This document shows, in pieces, positions 1 through 10,961 of a stretch of DNA of 64,000 nucleotides (position 1 is the first letter of the stretch; each line of letters starts with the position of its first letter). The notes beneath the pieces were generated by a model. It had not been told where the DNA came from. It was given only the letters and a program-made list of their open reading frames with translations, and did no database searches. Source of the DNA: Closterium sp. Naga37s-1. Its lineage: Eukaryota; Streptophyta; Zygnematophyceae; Desmidiales; Closteriaceae. Location: assembly GCA_947471745.1 (NCBI GenBank), contig CANJKZ010000169.1:1868001-1932000 (forward strand). Direction: 5' to 3'. Position numbers and translations under genes: made by a program.

Positions 1-459
1 ATTCTGCGGTCGCACCGCGTAGAAACGAAATTCCAGCAAGGAAGGAATTCGCTTTAATCAATTTCACTATTTCCAGGTACAAACAGAGAAGGAATAAATA
101 GTTCTAGCTAGCAAGCACCTTGGGAATCAACCTGGGATGATCCCAAAAAATTCCAAGCAACAAAACCAACCTGGCGGGACAAAACAGCAGGTGGTAGGTT
201 GGTAAACAACCTCTGGTTCTGTTTTTCCAACCTGGGAAAACAACAACCAGGTTCAGGTCCTAAAAACAAAACCTGTTTTGTCTTTGCCCAACCAGCCAAA
301 TGCTGGTCCTGTAGCATGCAGATACAGACAAACAACATCCAACCTTTACCTAAATTGTACCCCTATAGTGCCTGCCCTGCTACACTATAGTTAACCAAAC
401 AAAACAGTACAATTTCGAGTTGGATAGAACTGAATCTGCGCAATCAATTCAACCGAACT
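1..459 (-). repeat. Partial LTR, second copy of the Copia-1 LTR
   Basis: Positions 1-459 match 2874-3351 almost base for base, so this is the distal half of the same LTR, cut by the window edge. It should be the 3' LTR of the minus-strand Copia-1, but its right side runs into 37-bp satellite rather than a polypurine tract. It is therefore more likely the 5' LTR of a duplicated neighbouring copy lying outside the window. Confidence 0.85.
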
Positions 460-601
460 GCAAAATCTTGAGTAAGTGCGTTACTTACATGTGTGGTTGG
501 TACTAAGAAAAAGTGCACGGTTGGTACTAAGAATAAGGGCGTTACTTAACCGTATGGTTGGTACTCAGAGTAAGTGCGTTACTTACCCGTATGGTTGGTA
601 C
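460..601. repeat. Short block of 37-bp satellite (duplicated array edge)
   Basis: About four monomers of the same 37-bp satellite that fills 12093-27545. The block shares a defective 24-bp monomer (around GTGCACGG at 513) with the array edge at 3411 and again at 3694, showing common descent rather than independent capture. It ends at GGTAC, directly abutting the broken integrase frame of Copia-1. Confidence 0.9.
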
Positions 602-2187
602 CATTCATCCACTATGGTCAGGAAGTACCGCTCCCCCTTGTGTCCCTGAACCGGCAGCGGCCCCACCAAGTCCATGTGGACCAGCTCTAAAGGCTTCTTG
701 CTCCTGCCAGCCATACTATGGAAGGGGAAACGGGTGAATTTGGATAGCAAGCAGATTTCACAGTTCTCATCAGGTGGCTGTCCGTTCAGCTTCAAGCCTT
801 TAACGGCTCCATCCTTCTCTAGCTGCTTCAGCAAAGGCATTGCCACATGCCCCAAGCGTCGGTGTGCCGTTGCCCAATTCGTCTCCCCAGATCTGGCCGA
901 CACTTTCACACCAACGGCTCCCACGGCTCCCTGGGACGCAGACCCCTCTCTAGCCTGCCCCACACCGTGCCACGCCAATGCTGGCAGCTGCCACATGGAT
1001 CTATACACATTGCTCTCGTGCAGATCCCAAAGCACCCGGTTGCCCAGCTGCCCCTTGTAAGTGCGTGCCCCATCCGTGCTAGTACTCACCCCAGCCTTGG
1101 CGAGCTTACGGAGGGAGATGAGGTTGGCCTTGAGGTCGGGTTCGAGGAGAACGTTGTGCAGCACCACCGGCTTGCCATCCGCTCCCTTGAAAGCAGCTCG
1201 TCCCGCACCAGCCACCTTCAACGCGTGTCCAGAGGCAGAGCACACCTCAGAGATTGGTGCAGAGCGTAGGTCGTCTAGCAGGTCCTTGCGCGGCGTCATC
1301 GTCCACGCAGCGCCCGCGTCCAACACCCAAAAGTCCAGGGGGTGCAGCTCTGCTCCAACCTTGGCAGAGCCGTCTCCTTGCTCCCCTTCGTCTCCAACAT
1401 GGAAGAACTGGCCCGCGGTGTGCTCCTTTTTCTTCTCAGCACCGCCTTTGCCTTTCGGGTTGTCGTCAGACGAATCTGCGACCATGTTCACGCCAGTTTT
1501 CTGGTTGCTCCGAGCGCCCCCATCCTGATGGCGATTCTGGGGGGTCCATCCTTCGGGTTTCTTATAACAAAAGAACCAGGGATGCCCCTCCTTCTCACAA
1601 TACCAGCAGCTCCCTTTCATTTTGCAACCAGCACCCGATCTGTCCCCACATCCAGATTTCCCACCGCGACCCCAACCGGTACCTCCTTGTTGGTCGTTGG
1701 AGTCGTCGTCCTTCTTTGCACCGCGACCAGCACCACGGAAGCCACGTCCTCTGCCACGTTTGCCTCCTTGCATGCCGTAGCCGCTGCTGCCCTCGTCTCC
1801 ACCCCTCAGTTGGCGGCGACGGAAGTCCTCCTCCAGAATCTTCGTCCGCACCCACTCGAGCGTCCACAAGCTCTGGTTCTGCGGCAGGCTCAATCCGCTC
1901 GTGTATTGCAGCCACGACTCCGGCAGCAGCGAGAGCATCTTCAAGCATTTGGTCTGCTCCGGGTAGGTGATTCCCGCGGTTGCCAGCTTCGCGTAGAGAT
2001 CACGCATCTTGTCCAGAACAGGTTGCACCGGCTCTCCCTCGCTCAGACGCAGCGCGGACAGCTCCCTCTCCATCACGAGCATCGCGGCAACGGAGGTTGG
2101 GGCGTGCAGCTCCTTCAGCACGGTCCACGCCTTCGGACCGCACTTATCCTCCGGCAGCAGGTGCATGAAGAGAAGCGCTCGTCCCAT
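602..2187 (-). pseudogene. Copia-1 gag (C-terminal) - protease - integrase fragment
   Basis: Open frame of about 530 codons. In order: the rest of the UBN2-type gag (residues 1-140), a Gly/Arg/Lys-rich tract, a CCHC zinc knuckle (CX2CX4HX4C, about residues 194-207) for RNA packaging, a retroviral-type aspartic protease site near residue 290, the GAG-pre-integrase HHCC zinc-binding module (about 435-490), and the start of the DDE integrase (first catalytic Asp in HMDLVGPLP). The protease motif reads DAG rather than the usual DSG/DTG, a change at the catalytic triplet. The frame leaves copia homology just after the YFLTIVDE segment, where satellite begins. The true start lies in the overlapping upstream frame at 2468. 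Confidence 0.85.
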
Positions 2188-2468
2188 TCTTCCTGCAGCG
2201 CGGGGTCACTCGGTCTAGGCTCCTCCCCAATCATTAGTTTCAGCAATCCAATCTGACGGAAATATAGTTGCATTTTCCAGGCCCAATCATGATAGCCCTC
2301 ACCATTGAACTTCTCGACGGTGAAGTTTTTCAGCACCTCCTTGATCAGCGAGCCCTGGTTTATTCGCGCTCCCCTTGGCGCCGAAACAAGAGAATCTTGG
2401 CTGCCGCTACGATCTTGGGCTGAAGATTCACTAGCTCCCGCCGAATCCTTTCCCGCCATAGCTACCAA
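2115..2468 (-). pseudogene. Copia-1 gag N-terminus
   Basis: A 117-codon frame opening with ATG at 2468, 23 bases downstream of the primer-binding site, which is where gag normally starts. It carries the FNGEGYHDWAWKMQLYF segment typical of the copia gag (UBN2/DUF4219) N-terminus. It overlaps the larger gag-protease frame by 73 bases in another reading frame. One indel between about 2120 and 2187 therefore separates the two halves of a single ancestral gag. Confidence 0.85.
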
Positions 2469-2490
2469 TAACGAGGATCGCTATAACGCA

Positions 2491-2502
2491 GCTCTGATAC
2501 CA
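2491..2502 (-). other. Primer-binding site, initiator-Met tRNA type
   Basis: The minus strand reads TGGTATCAGAGC three bases inside the LTR end. This is the standard plant LTR-retrotransposon primer site, complementary to the 3' end of initiator-Met tRNA, and fixes the orientation of Copia-1. Confidence 0.9.
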
Positions 2503-2505
2503 GCT

Positions 2506-3351
2506 TGTTGGTATAAGGGCCTACTAAACTCAGGCTATTAAGACGTAATCCAACTTAAAACCTCTCCTCGGGGTCACCTCCAAGGGTCCCTGGGTGCTTG
2601 GTACAGGACCAGCCCCTATCCTCGGGTCCGAGTATGTAGAAAGAGGGATCAAGAGGGACTTAGTGAAAACAGCAAGAGTACCTTGAACGTTGCGCAGCGT
2701 GCCGTGCTGACCGTCGATCGGATTAAGCTGAGAATTCGCTATATCGAAGCTCACTCCAAGAGCTTTAAAATAAACAAAGTCGCCTCGCGAAAAGTTCTGC
2801 CATTGCAAATTTATGGCTCGGACAGCGTTTGCCTAGCGTCGTAGTGCTAGCGTGCTAGCATTGAATCGGTAGCATTCTGCCGTCGCACCGCGTAGAAACG
2901 AAATTCCAGCAAGGAAGGAATTCGCTTTAATCAATATCACTATTTTCAGGTACAAACAGAGAAGGAAAAAATAGTTATAGCTAGCAAGGACCTTGGGAAT
3001 CAACCAGGGATGATCCCAAATAATTCCAAGCAACAGAACCAACCTGGCTGGACAAAACAGCAGGTGGTAGGTTGGTAAACAACCTCTGGTTCTGTTTTTC
3101 CAACATGGGAAAACAACAACCAGGTTCAGGTCCTAAAAGCAGAACCTGTTTTGTCTTTGCCCAACCAGCCAAATGCTGGTTCCGCTGGTTTCTCCTGGCC
3201 CTGAAGCATGCAGATACAGACAAACAACATCCAACCTTCACCTAAATTGTACCCCTATAGTGCCTGCCCTGCTACACTATAGTTAACCAAACAAAACAGT
3301 ACAATTTCGAGTTGGATAGAACTGAATCTGCGCAATCAATTCAACCGAACA
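2506..3351 (-). repeat. Copia-1 5' LTR, 846 bp
   Basis: On the plus strand it starts TGTTGG and ends CCGAACA, giving imperfect terminal inverted repeats and canonical TG...CA ends. The primer site adjoins the TGTTGG side. Its distal half is repeated at 1-459. Outside it, after about ten bases, the 37-bp satellite begins. Confidence 0.85.
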
Positions 3352-3361
3352 GTAAAGCTTC

Positions 3362-4482
3362 CATCTTGAGTAAGTGCGTTGCTTACATGTATGGTTGGTA
3401 CTAAGAAAAAGTGCACGGTTGGTACTAAGAATAAGGGCGTTACTTAACCGTATGGTTGGTACTAAGAGTAAGTGCGTAACTTACCCGTATGGTTGGTACT
3501 AAGAGTAAGTGCGTTACTTACCCGTTTGGTTGGTACTAAGAGTATGTGCGTAACTTACCCGTATGGTTGGTACTAAGAGTAGCTGCAAAACTTACCCGTA
3601 TGGTTGGTACTAAGAGTAAGTCCGTAACTTACCCATATGGTTGGTACCAAGAGTAAGTGCGTTACTTACATGTATGGTTGGTACAAAGAAAAAGTGCACG
3701 GTTGGTACTAAGAATAAGGGCGTTACTTAACCGTATGGTTGGTACTAAGAGTAAGTGCGTTACTTACCCGTAGAGTTGGTACTAAAAGTAAGTGCGTAAC
3801 TTACCCGTATGGTTGGTACTAAGAGTAACTGCGTTACTTACACGTATGTTAGGTACTAAGTGTAGGTGCGTTACTTACCCGTATAGTTGGAACTAAAAGT
3901 GAGTGCGTTACTTACCCGTATAGTTGGTACTAAGAGTAAGTGCGAAACTTACACGTATGGTTGGTACTAAGAGTAAGTGCATTACTTACCGGTATGGTTG
4001 GCACGAAGAGTAAGTGCATAACTTACCCGTATGGTTGGTACTAAGAGTAAGTGTGTAACGTACCCCTATGGTTGGTACTAAGAGTAAGTGCGTTACTCAC
4101 CCTTATAGTTGGAACTAAGAGTAAGTGCATTACTCACCCTTATAGTTGGTACTAAGAGTATGTGCGTTAATTACCTGTATAGTTGGAACTAAAAGGAAGT
4201 GCGTTACTTACCCGTATAGTTGGTACTAAGAGTAAGTGCGAAACTTACACGTGTGGTTGGTACTAAGAGTAAGTGCATTACTTACCGGTATGGTTGGCAC
4301 GAAGTGTAAGTGCATAACTTACCCGTATGGTTGATACCAAGAGTATGTGCGTTAATTACCCGTATAGCTGGAACTAAAAGGAAGTGCGTTACTTACCCGT
4401 ATGGTTGGTACTAAAAGGAATTGCGTTACTTACACGTATGTTCGGTACTAAGTGTAAGTGCGTTACGTACACGTATGGTTGG
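3362..4482. repeat. 37-bp satellite array, left arm
   Basis: About 30 tandem monomers of a 37-bp unit built around GTAAGTGCGTTACTTAC followed by CCGTATGGTTGGTACTAAGA. A 283-bp block (seven full monomers plus a 24-bp defective one) is itself duplicated, with marker GTGCACGG at 3411 and 3694. The arm ends at GTTGG where Copia-2 is inserted; the same array resumes at 12093 in phase. Confidence 0.95.
4478..4482. other. Target-site duplication of Copia-2 (left copy)
   Basis: GTTGG at 4478-4482 is repeated exactly at 12088-12092 on the other side of the element, the 5-bp duplication expected from a copia integrase. Removing the element and one copy rebuilds the intact monomer segment GGTTGGTACTAAGAG. 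Confidence 0.95.
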
Positions 4483-5607
4483 TGTCAACAGGAGTTGTGG
4501 TTGGCCCCGTCCTCGCTTGGGCGGAACCGACTTCGTAGTCTGGTGTGTGGGGAGCGCAGCCGATCTGTTGCAGTGAGGGCGCCGAGCTGGAAGGCGCCTA
4601 GCCGGAGGGCGCCGAGCTGGAGGGCGCCTAGCTGGAGGGCGCCGAGCAGGAGGACGCCGACCTGGGCGCCTGGACGGCGTCCTGGGAGGCTGGATACCGA
4701 CCTGGGCGCCTGGAAGGCGTCCTGGGAGGCTGGACGCCGGCCAAGGCGCCTGGACGGCGTCCTGGGAGGCTGGACGCCGACCTGGGCGCCTGGACGGCGT
4801 CCTGGGAGGCTGGACGCCGACCTAGGCGTCTGGACGGCATCCTGGGCTCCTGGACGCCGACCTGGGACGTCTGGACGGCGCCCTGGGTGCCTGGACGCCG
4901 ACCTGGGCGTCTGCTTGGATTCCTGAGCACCTGGACGCCGACCTAGGCGTCAGGACGCCGACCTGGGTGCTAGGACACCTCTTCTAGGGACGTCGGTCAG
5001 GTGTAGCCGGCGACCAACTGAGCTGGGCGACCAGGCGTGGTTGCCCGGTCAACCTGAATACCCGCGCGACGAGTGCGTAGATCGCCGGGGAGGCTTCTGC
5101 GAGGCCGACCTCGGAAGTGGTATCCCGAGGTCGACGTGGCTGGTAGGCGCAGTCGCTGGCGTGGACTCGACCTGGACGTTTGCGCTGTGCACATGACAAG
5201 GAGTGGTGCACCAACCAGCTGCACGCACATGCGAAGCAGGTGCACCGTTGTCGTGCCGGTGCAACGCTGTGCAGCCGACTTACTGCAGCGTTGGCACACC
5301 GTGGACTTGCAACGTTGGCAAACCGCTACTCTGCAACGCTGGAGCAGTGCGAGTACTGCTGCGCTGGATCGCGGTCGACCATGCTGCGCTGGAGGTCGAC
5401 CAGCAGCCTAGCTAGCTCTGATGTAGTCTGTGTTGCCAATGTTGTATCAACCATTGTTGTCAACCGTTTGCTAGTGAAACTCTTGCAAAATCTCCCCGTG
5501 AACATGCAAGCAGAGAACACACAAGCAAACGACTAAGGAACGCAGAGATCACTCCCACCTCGTGCCTAGCCCACAGTCTAGCTCCCGTTGATTAAGTAAT
5601 CTCCGCA
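4483..5607 (+). repeat. Copia-2 5' LTR, 1125 bp
   Basis: TGTCAAC to TCTCCGCA, matched by 10962-12087. It is GC-rich, has an internal minisatellite, and a 3' part rich in GTCGAC and GACC motifs. No clear TATA box was seen in the GC-rich part; the last 150 bp are more AT-rich. Confidence 0.95.
4636..4980 (+). repeat. 40-bp minisatellite inside the Copia-2 LTR
   Basis: A unit alternating CTGGACGCCGACCTGGGCGC and CTGGACGGCGTCCTGGGAGG repeats with a period near 40 bp. It is preceded by short GCGCC(G/T)AGCTGGAGG repeats from about 4577. The same tract occurs in the 3' LTR at about 11120-11460 with small differences. The repeat is open in several frames, which creates spurious reading frames on both strands. 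Confidence 0.85.
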
Positions 5608-5624
5608 TGGTGCGGTGAGCGTGG
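5608..5624 (+). other. Copia-2 primer-binding site, unusual type
   Basis: Directly after the LTR comes TGGTGCGGTGAGCGTGG. It begins with the obligatory TGG but does not match the initiator-Met site used by the other elements here. The same 17 bases stand beside the related LTR at 27769-27785 (minus strand), so the site is conserved. It implies a tRNA ending CACCGCACCA, which I cannot name. Confidence 0.7.
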
Positions 5625-5699
5625 ACGGCACCGCGACGTAGTTTCCAGTCTAGCCGACTTTTGCACTTACCTATTGTGTTCGTAGGCCAGCAGCTGTGC

Positions 5700-7008
5700 G
5701 TTAGTCACCATCGTAGGCGCCGTAGGTGACGCAGGGGTGGTGGACACCCTGGAGGCACAGCTAGAGGATGCGAGGAGACGCCATGAGGCCCAGGTGTACG
5801 GAGCAATCCCCTGGGCGGTCGATGAGGCTGGACTCCGCACTGTGTGAGTGACGGAGCACCCTTCTCGGCCTGCCTCTCCTCGACCGGTGAACACCGAGGG
5901 CGGCGTCGACGTGGGCGTCAACGCCGGTAGTGGCCAAGTCGGCAGCAGTGCGGGAGGCACGTCGAGGCAGCGAGGAGTGATTCATGCCGATGAAGTCGGC
6001 GACGTTCAGGCGCGAGGAATGCAGTCGTCGGCGGCTGCAGGCTCCTCGCAAGGCGACGTCGCTGGACGTCGGAGCGGAATGACGCCGATGTCGGCGACCC
6101 AAGTGACTGCAGGTGGGATAGCACCGAGCTACGGCTACTTCAAGTTCACGCCGGACAGGATCTCGGTCACCCCCCTGCTCATTGGTCGACCGGACATCCT
6201 CACCTGGAAGGAAGCCATCGAGCCCCAGCTGGAGATGGCCGGGCTGATCGGCTTCGCCAGGGGCACTGTGGCAACGCCGGAGGAGCACCACCCCGACCTG
6301 CGTGCGGAATTTCGCGCCGTGCAGTTGCTGACCTTCACGGTCATCTTGCGGTGCTGCTCGTCGGGCGTGCAGATCGCCTTGAAGTCGTGTAGGGAGTACC
6401 TCGACGCCGGCCACCGGGCATGGCACTTCATCGAGTCGACGTACCAGGTCACCAACGACCTGTACATCGGCCAGCTTGAGGAGCAGCTGTCGCACATACG
6501 GATGGGCGAAGAGGAGTCGGCGACCGACTACTGCAACCGGGCTCGGCGAATTCTCGCCACCATGAGGATGGCCCGCGTGCACTACTCGATGGCGTCGTAC
6601 CTCACGCACGTCATCAAAGGGCTTACGAGCAGCTACAATCTGCTGAAACGGCTGTCGTTGGCGCCGAGCACTAGGGCGACACTCAACGAGGATTCTCTCA
6701 CCTCGTACATCCTGCAGGATGAGGCGATGCAGGAAGCTGAGCGGCCTTCGGAGCTCCTGGCGCAGGTGAACTACATCGCCCTGGCAAAGCATGGTGGTCG
6801 ACCGGGGCAGCGTGGGCAGTCTGGTGGCGATGGTAGCAGTGGCTGGAAGCCGACCAAGGACGCCGACAAGAAGAAGTCGGCCAGGGATAGCGGTCGTGGA
6901 GGAGGAGGTCGACGTCGGGAATTCTGGTTGTGCGGCGACCCCGACCATCTCTCCTTTGAGTGCCCCGACCGCAGTTACTCGGACGACAATGACGCCAAGG
7001 GAAGCTGA
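5700..7008 (+). pseudogene. Copia-2 gag
   Basis: Gag capsid/nucleocapsid protein. One frame runs from about 5700 to the TGA at 7008 but is cut by an in-frame TGA at 5845. No ATG was found at the head, so the start is unclear. The central part (about 6130-6740) is a UBN2-type copia gag with the usual LTWKEAIEPQLEMAGL and RMGEEESATDYCNRARRIL segments. A basic Gly/Lys/Arg tract follows, then a zinc knuckle at about 6920-6960. Its first cysteine is Phe, leaving an incomplete CCHC motif that probably cannot bind zinc. The frame ends 150 bases before the protease frame. Confidence 0.85.
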
Positions 7009-9135
7009 GGGAGGTCGGCTGGGCGTCGCCTTCGCCGGGAGAGTAAGCCGCGCAAGGAGAAGCAGTCGACGAAGTCGACCTCGGCGAAGGACGCCGACTC
7101 CTCTGCTGGCGGCAAGGGGCGAGACGACAAGGCGGCGTCGCGCTCGCTGGTCGGCGTAGTGGAGTCGACCGTCTCGCTGGCGCCGGAGGCCGGCGAGGAC
7201 TTCCAGGCGGTGGCGGCAGCTGTGCAGGCAAACCCGGCGGTGGTCCTGCTTGACAGCGGCAGCTCGCATCATGTGATGGGGACGAAGGATGTCTTCGTCG
7301 ACCTGCAGCCGAGCGGCAACGTCAAGCACGTGCGCGGCTTCAACGGTGCGCTGCAGGACGTCTAGGGCCGCGGCACTGTCGCTCTGTGCTGCCGGGAAGA
7401 AGGTGCTCATCCCCGACGTTCTCTACGTCCCGGGTGTGCGAGCGAACCTGCTTTCGGCCGGCCAGCTGAAGGAGACCGGTGTGAAGCTGCAGGAGGACGG
7501 CGACGGGATGTTGCTCGTCTCGGCGGCGGGAGAGGTGCTCGGTCGGGCGACGTACACCGGGCGTGTCCTCTGCGCCGACCTGCGCCCCTGCTCGGCCAAG
7601 CAGACAACGCCCACCACGGAGGTGGTAGCCCTGCGGGCGATCGTTTTAGCAACGAAGTCGACGCCGGACAGGCTGCATGCAAGGCTTGCACACGTCGCCA
7701 TGGACACCATTCGGAGCTCGGCGAAGCACGAGGTCGCCACTGGGCTGGACCTCAAGTCGGCGTCGGGCGCCGACTCCCCGTGTGTCTCGTGCGTTGGCGG
7801 GAAGCTGACACGACACACCTTCCCCGACCAAGGCTCTGACGCCGAAGACGTGCTGGCCGTCGTGCACATCGACCTGTGCGGGCCATTCCGCTTGACTGCC
7901 AAAGACGGCAGCCTGTACTTCTTGCTGCTGAAGTACCACAGACCCGCTACGTGTGGGTGAGCCCGGTCGCCAAGAAGTCGGATGCGTTGCAGGAGTTCGT
8001 TCAGTGGCTGGTGGTGGCTGAGCGGCAGACGAAGAAGTCGGTGTTGATGCTGCGCTCTGAACGGGGATTTGAGTACCTCCGGAAGCAGTTCACCGACTTC
8101 GTGAACGGCAAGGGGACCGTCCACAACCTGACCTGCCCGTACACCCCGCAGAAGAACGGCATGGCGGAGCGGGAGATGCGGACGGTGGTGGAATCTGTGC
8201 GGACGATGTTGCTGCACATGGGCGTGCAGCACCACTGGTGGCACCTCGCTCTGCGGCAGGCTGTCTGGGTCCGCAACTGCCTCGAGAGGTCAACACTGTC
8301 GCCGGGGACAACGCCGTACCAGCTGCTCACCGGGAAGAAGCCCGACTTGTCGCTGGCACGCGTGTGGGGCTGCATGGCGCAGTTCCTCGTCCCCGAGCAG
8401 CAGCGTGGTGGGAAGCTGAAGCCGAAGGCTCGGTGGGGTCTTCATCTCGGCGTGCCAGAGGAGAGCAAGGGCTGGGAGCTCCTCGACATCGTCGACAACC
8501 GGGTGGTCACCACGTCGGACGTGATGTTCTACGAGCACATGTCGTTGGAGGAATGGAAGTCGAATCACAGGCCGGCGTCGGGACGGACGCCGACCACCCC
8601 GCTGACGGACACCTCGGCGGCGATGCTGCATCTGCTCGCCGATGTCGGTGAGCTTGCTGATGAGGACGCCGAGGTCGTCCGTCCTTCTTCCCCTCCCCCT
8701 GCCCCTCCAGCCCCTCCCCTTGACGCCGGCCTGCGTGTGCTGACTCCGGTGTCGCCCCCCAGCAATGAGGGGAGCAGTGGGGCGTCGCCTGTGGCGCCGA
8801 CCAAGAGCATCTCCGGCGGCCGACGTGACGCCAAGCAAGTCGGCGTGGGAGTCAAGTTGACGCCGACAAGGGAGCAGCGGGCAGGGGAGGTGGAGCCGAC
8901 TCTGGTGAAGCCGGCGAAGAAGGCACCAGCAGGGCAGCAGCCGACAGGGGAGCAGGCAGCAGCGACGCCGACCAAGGAGCAGTCGGCGACCGCGCAGTTG
9001 ACAGGGGAGACGACTACAGGGGAGAAGTCGGCTGGGATGCCGATTGAGGTGCAGCAGGACGCTGAGGGCAGCGACGCCGGTGATGATGGAGGGGACGCCG
9101 AGGAGGCTCAGCCTGGACCACGGCGTACAGGCTGA
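7009..9135 (+). pseudogene. Copia-2 protease - integrase
   Basis: Three overlapping frames together encode the protease (VVLLDSGSSHHVMG, catalytic DSG, about 7240-7280), the GAG-pre-integrase module (HARLAHVAM ... CVSC, about 7675-7800) and the integrase core (first Asp in VHIDLCGPF at about 7862, then SERGFEYL and PQKNGMAERE at about 8060-8180). The second catalytic position reads SERG where SDRG is usual, so the DDE triad looks broken. Frame changes fall near 7365-7380 and near 7930. The C-terminal tail (8640-9130) is a low-complexity Pro/Thr/Glu/Ala linker, normal between copia integrase and reverse transcriptase. Confidence 0.85.
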
Positions 9136-10818
9136 ATTAGGAGGCCACCTGACCACTACGTACCGGCTGCCTTCACCACAGCGTACGACGAGGTCAACGA
9201 CGACCTGCTATATGACGACGCCGAGGACGATGAGGAGATGCCGGAGCTCGACCCCGTCATGCACGCCGACCCCGAGCACCGCTGGGACATCTCCACGATG
9301 ACGGTGAAGGGGGCGTTGGCAAGCTAGAAGGGCAAGGCGGTGAAAGCCGCCATGGAGGAGGAGATCCGCAGCCTCATCAGCATTGGAACTTGGGAGCTGG
9401 TCGAACGCCCACCTGGGGTGAACATCATGAAGAACCGGTGGGTGCTGACAACGAAGTACCGCATCGACGACACCGTTGAGCGCGAGAAGGCGAGGCTGGT
9501 CGTGAAGGGCGTCACACAGGTGTATGGCGCCGACTACGACGAGACGTACGCGCCGGTGAGCAGCTACGTCACGCTGAGGATCTTCCTCAGCATCGTCGCC
9601 GTCCTCAATCTCAACCTGATGCAGCTCGACATGAAGAACGCCTTCCTGCAAAGCAAGTTTGACCGGGTGCTTTACATGTACCAGCCGGGACCGGCCGGGT
9701 GTGCAAGCTGCTGAAGAGCCTGTACGGGCTGAAGCAGTCGCCGCTGCTGTGGTACAGGGCACTCGACGCCGTGCTGATGAGCGCTGGGTGGAAGAAGAGC
9801 CAGGTCGACGAGGCTCTGTACTTCAAGGTCGGCGATGACGGAGTGGCCTGCTGGGTGCTGGTCTACGTCGACGACCTGCTCGCCGCCAGCAGCAGCCCCG
9901 CGATGCTGAAGGAGCTGAAAGAGCTGCTGGAGGCCGCCTTCGAGCTGCGCGAGATCTCGCCGGTGCAGAAGTACCTCGGGCTGGAGATCGTGCGCGACAG
10001 GCCAGCGAGGAAGCTGTGGCTGCACCAGCAGGGCTACGCCGACAAGCTGCGCAGGCGGTTCATCGACGAGAGGCAGACCGGGCGCACTCCAAAGACGCCG
10101 GTCTCGGTCGACGCCTACGCCGAGCTCACCTTCGACGACGAGGAGGCACAGGAGCACCAGGAGGAGGAGTACCGACAGAAGGTCGGCTCGCTGCAGTTCG
10201 CGGCGATGACGACGAAGCCGGACATCGCATTCGCCTGCAGCAAGCTGGGGAGCGGCCTCACGGTGCGGAGCGACCAGCACTGGCGCGAGGTCGACCGCTG
10301 CCTCGCCTACCTCGCCAATACACGTGACACCGCCCTGGAATTCGGCGGTGGACCTGAGTCGCTGAAGCTGGTCGGCTACGTGGACGATTCCGGCGACAAG
10401 CAAAACCGTACGAGCACGGGTGGCTACGTGTTCGTCTACGGAGGGGCCGCGGTCTCCTGGTCGAGCCAGAGCATCAAGTGCGCGACGTTGTCGTCGACCG
10501 AGTCGGAGTACGTGGCGGCCACGGAAGCCGCCTTCGCTTCCTCCTTGCAGAGTTCCGGCAGCTGGACGCCGGGACGCCGACCATCTTTCGTGTGGACAAC
10601 AAGTCGGCTATCACGGTCGCCGAGGGCATGGGGTTGACGTGCAACCTCAAGCACATGCAGCGGCGACAAGCCTGGCTAGAGCACATGGTGAAGCGCGGGA
10701 AATTCACGCTAAAGTACATCCCGACCACCGAGCAGCTGGCCGACTTCCTGACGAAGGCGTTGCACTACCCGGCCTTCAACCGGTGCTCCGTCGCAATGAC
10801 GTGGGCGACGGTGACAAC
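9136..10818 (+). pseudogene. Copia-2 reverse transcriptase - RNase H
   Basis: The RNA-dependent DNA polymerase starts at about 9340 (AMEEEIRSL, TWELVERPPG, KNRWVLTTKYR) and includes the first catalytic Asp (LMQLDMKNAFLQ), SLYGLKQSPLLWY and the second catalytic motif VLVYVDDLLAAS at about 9860. RNase H follows with LVGYVDDSGDKQNRTSTGGYVF, STESEYVA and FRVDNKSAI. It ends in the conserved HMVKRGKFTLKYIPTTEQLADFLTKAL tail at about 10760. Stops at 9133 and about 9325 and frame changes near 9700 and 10545 break the gene. Catalytic residues themselves are kept. Confidence 0.88.
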
Positions 10819-10930
10819 GACGTGCAGCAGTAGGTGCCATGCCCTCTTGCATGGCTTGTGCGGTGACCGGCGTGCTGTGTGTTGTGTACACGCCGACGGG
10901 CTATTCTCCGAGTGGTGCTGCCGTGTGGGC

Positions 10931-10961
10931 TGGGGGCCGAAGCGTGAACGCGGCTGGGGAG
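10931..10961 (+). other. Candidate polypurine tract of Copia-2
   Basis: A purine-rich stretch (GGGGGCCGAAG ... GGCTGGGGAG) lies immediately before the 3' LTR, where the plus-strand primer is expected. It is interrupted by pyrimidines, so the exact primer is uncertain. Confidence 0.45.

Larger units (their letters stand above)
602..3351 (-). mobile_element. Copia-1, truncated Ty1/copia retrotransposon
   Basis: Reading the minus strand the order is LTR (3351-2506), primer site (2502-2491), gag, protease, GAG-pre-integrase domain and the first part of the integrase core. Gag before protease before integrase is the Ty1/copia order. The element stops at about 602 in the integrase; the rest of integrase, reverse transcriptase, RNase H and its own 3' LTR are missing and satellite DNA takes their place. 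Gag is also split by a frameshift. The copy is dead. Confidence 0.9.
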
